NCBI GenBank assembly: GCA_034509735.1
Contig: JACGWO010000011.1
Coordinates: 27,698,979 to 27,762,978, forward strand
Direction of reading: 5' to 3'
From: Sesamum alatum
Lineage: Eukaryota; Streptophyta; Magnoliopsida; Lamiales; Pedaliaceae
Length of the DNA stretch: 64,000 bases
The notes below the pieces were generated by a model. The model had not been told where the DNA came from, did no database searches, and worked only from the letters and a program-made list of their open reading frames with translations. Below, piece after piece: positions 61,801 to 64,000 of the stretch. Made by a program: the position numbers and the translations under genes. Position 1 is the stretch's first letter. Every line of letters begins with the position of its first letter.

Positions 61801-64000
61801 AATATATTTTTTGATTTTCTTACAAAATGTGGAAAGTGGAAAGTGGAAAGTGGAAACCTATTTTTTTTGTTACTGTGTTATCTTTTTGGCTCTTTTGTTT
61901 CCAAACAAGGGAAATATTTTGTTATACTCATCAGAATCCCATAGCATAGCATGGGATGGATGGGCCCCACTCGTGATCTTCTTCTTTCTCTTTGATTTGA
62001 TCATTTCCACTCTCCAATTATTCTCTTGGCCCTTTCTAATTTCTTTCTATGATTTTATGATGCACACTCCCTTTTTCTTTTTATATATATTTTACTCCTA
62101 ATACTTTTATGATGGATTGTTTGTAATAATTGTTATTTTTATGGTGAAATTAAATTATAAATAAAATTATAAGTTAAAATTGGAACTGTTTGAAAATAAG
62201 AGTTACAGTTGAAATGATTGAAAAAAGAACTTAATATTTATAATTTTATTATTTACGAAAGTTGGTTGAGAGAGTAGTGGCAATGAGGGGGGTTGGGGGA
62301 CCCAGGACCCATCCTGATCCATTAATTTTTTGCCCCCTTGCCCTTCCATGCTACACCTAGCTCCTCCTATTTTTGGAAAAAAAAAAATAACTATTCTACA
62401 ATTATAAAGAAATAAAATTATTTCATCTCCTAACTCAAATATTTAAGTTCACAAAACAAACATAAAAAAAAGAATCTTAAGTACAATAAGATTGTTTGTT
62501 AGCAACCCAAACAAATCATAACAGTTTTCAACCAGACGATTCATATTAATTACACATTAGTAACAACTTTTTCATCATCCCACTTATCAGTTATTGTATG
62601 ATAAGTTTTCAATCCACTAATTGTTGAACAAGTACTTATATTTACATACAAAAATTTATACATATATATATATATTAAATAAATATTATCGGGACGCGTT
62701 TTGTGACGGGTTCATAAGGACTTGAACCCACCCTGGACCGGGACGGGTCCTAATTTTTGGGACTCGCTTTCCATCTCGATCTCCATTTTTTGGATGTGAA
62801 ACTACCCCATTAAGATCAGTCCGAGTCAATTGCCACCCCTAAGTACGGAGATGCTTGTAATTTTTTGTTTAAATCAACTTTACAAATTCAAAAGCTAAAG
62901 GTGTCAAACAAAAATATTATTTTCAACTTATTTTCAGCAATAAACTAATAAACTTATTTTAAGTCCTTGCAAACATTCTCTTATTTATTTTAAGTAATTC
63001 TCTTGATTTATTTATTTATTTTGGAGGGATGGAGGCATTGCAATATTTTTCCATAATTTGTATAAAAATTCTTCATTTTGGTTCGTTCTTAAACATATGT
63101 TAGAGGAATTAAAAGTCGTTTAATGTAAGTGAAGACGCATACCCTCTAACTAGTTTTCTTAATTTGTGCAGAAATATATATATATATATATATATATCTA
63201 AATATTAAAGAATACTTATATATGTGTAAAAACATTGTGGATATAAATGTTTTACATAAACTAATGAGATTCTTTTTCTTTTTTTTTCCTATGCTTTTGC
63301 TCTTCTCAAGGAAGTAAACTAATTAATATTCCGTATTGATAGTAATATATATATATATATATATATATATTTGTACCTAAGTAGAAATTCAAATTTTGAT
63401 AACAGAATAATTAATTGAAAAGACATAAGAAATTTAAATAGCCAAAATTATGTTGTTCAATTGTTAGAGTAATTTTCTTGTAAGATTGTAGTAATTTCAA
63501 TATATGTTTCATGTTGACTATAAACATATAAATAAATAAAAGGACAATGTTAGACGTTTCGTTAAAACGACACTTCAAAAATTCCAAAAATATGAGATTG
63601 ATCGAAATTAACATATAAAGAGAAGACTATGTGGACGGAGAGGATTAATTTTATTTTTTTTTAATGGCATGATAAAACATAGATTATTTTTTTCCTTTTT
63701 TTTAATTCAACATTTCTTATATAATCTATATTAATCTAAAAAAAAAAAGTCTATCCACCCTTATAAATGACGGTTAGTGACACTCCCACATCAATTTTTA
63801 AATATTACAATTATATCCCTAATTAAATAATTTTAAAAATTAATTGCAATCAATTTTTTTACACAAGTGTGCACGCGCCATTTTAACACTACAACACCGA
63901 TTCTTTTGTTGTGTTGATAATACGCAAGTCTTTTCTTTCATTTCTTTTTTTTTTTTTCAAATGTGATTTGTTTCTTTATATAATTTTTTCTTATCTATAT
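61801..64000. other. Intergenic DNA with a possible hAT end and TA repeats
   Basis: No gene was recognised on either strand. Sequence at 62690-62842 contains GACGGGTTCATAAGG and GGGACGGGTCC words and ends, on the minus strand, with TAGGGGTGGCAATTGACTCG, a common hAT-type terminus. (TA)n runs lie at about 63173-63197 and 63342-63370. Confidence 0.45.

Overview
The window is nuclear DNA from a flowering plant, most likely a eudicot. The genes have many introns with GT..AG borders, the protein families are plant-type, and the intergenic DNA is AT-rich and full of plant transposons (MITEs, Helitrons, a CACTA element, LTR retroelement remains). I cannot name the species.

Four protein-coding genes are supported. 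(1) 1517-13368 (+): the 3' part of an AASDH / acyl-activating-enzyme-19-like gene, an adenylation domain followed by a carrier domain and a PQQ-type beta-propeller; its 5' end lies off the left edge. (2) 29605-33587 (+): a complete four-exon xyloglucan endotransglucosylase/hydrolase (XTH), with a probable GC-AG first intron that carries a tandem repeat. (3) 36686-48507 (+): a complete 13-exon SEC23, the COPII coat subunit and SAR1 GTPase activator, 768 residues. (4) 59474-61268 (-): a complete three-exon bHLH transcription factor of the bHLH10/89/91 (tapetum) type, 494 residues. In all four, the exon phases close without a break. The genes are unrelated in function; nothing suggests a cluster or pathway.

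Between and inside them lie layers of mobile DNA. 14630-17501 is a non-autonomous LTR retrotransposon on the minus strand that carries broken pieces of a pentatricopeptide-repeat (PPR) gene and an in-frame peptide-repeat minisatellite. 17.9-29.3 kb is a MITE field: at least five elements have exact 9-11 bp target duplications (Mutator-like), including one with arms of about 480 bp. A degraded Ty3/Gypsy gag-protease fragment sits just downstream of the XTH gene. 49.3-54.0 kb holds two Helitron 3' ends in opposite orientation around AT-rich internal repeats. 54.5-56.4 kb is a decayed CACTA element with transposase pieces. No tRNA, rRNA or CRISPR array was recognised.

Nothing here is clearly a new biological system. 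The most unusual objects are the PPR-capturing retroelement with its 81-bp in-frame repeat, the near-perfect 1.26-kb foldback MITE, the MITE-in-MITE nest in the last XTH intron, and the variable-length repeat in XTH intron 1.
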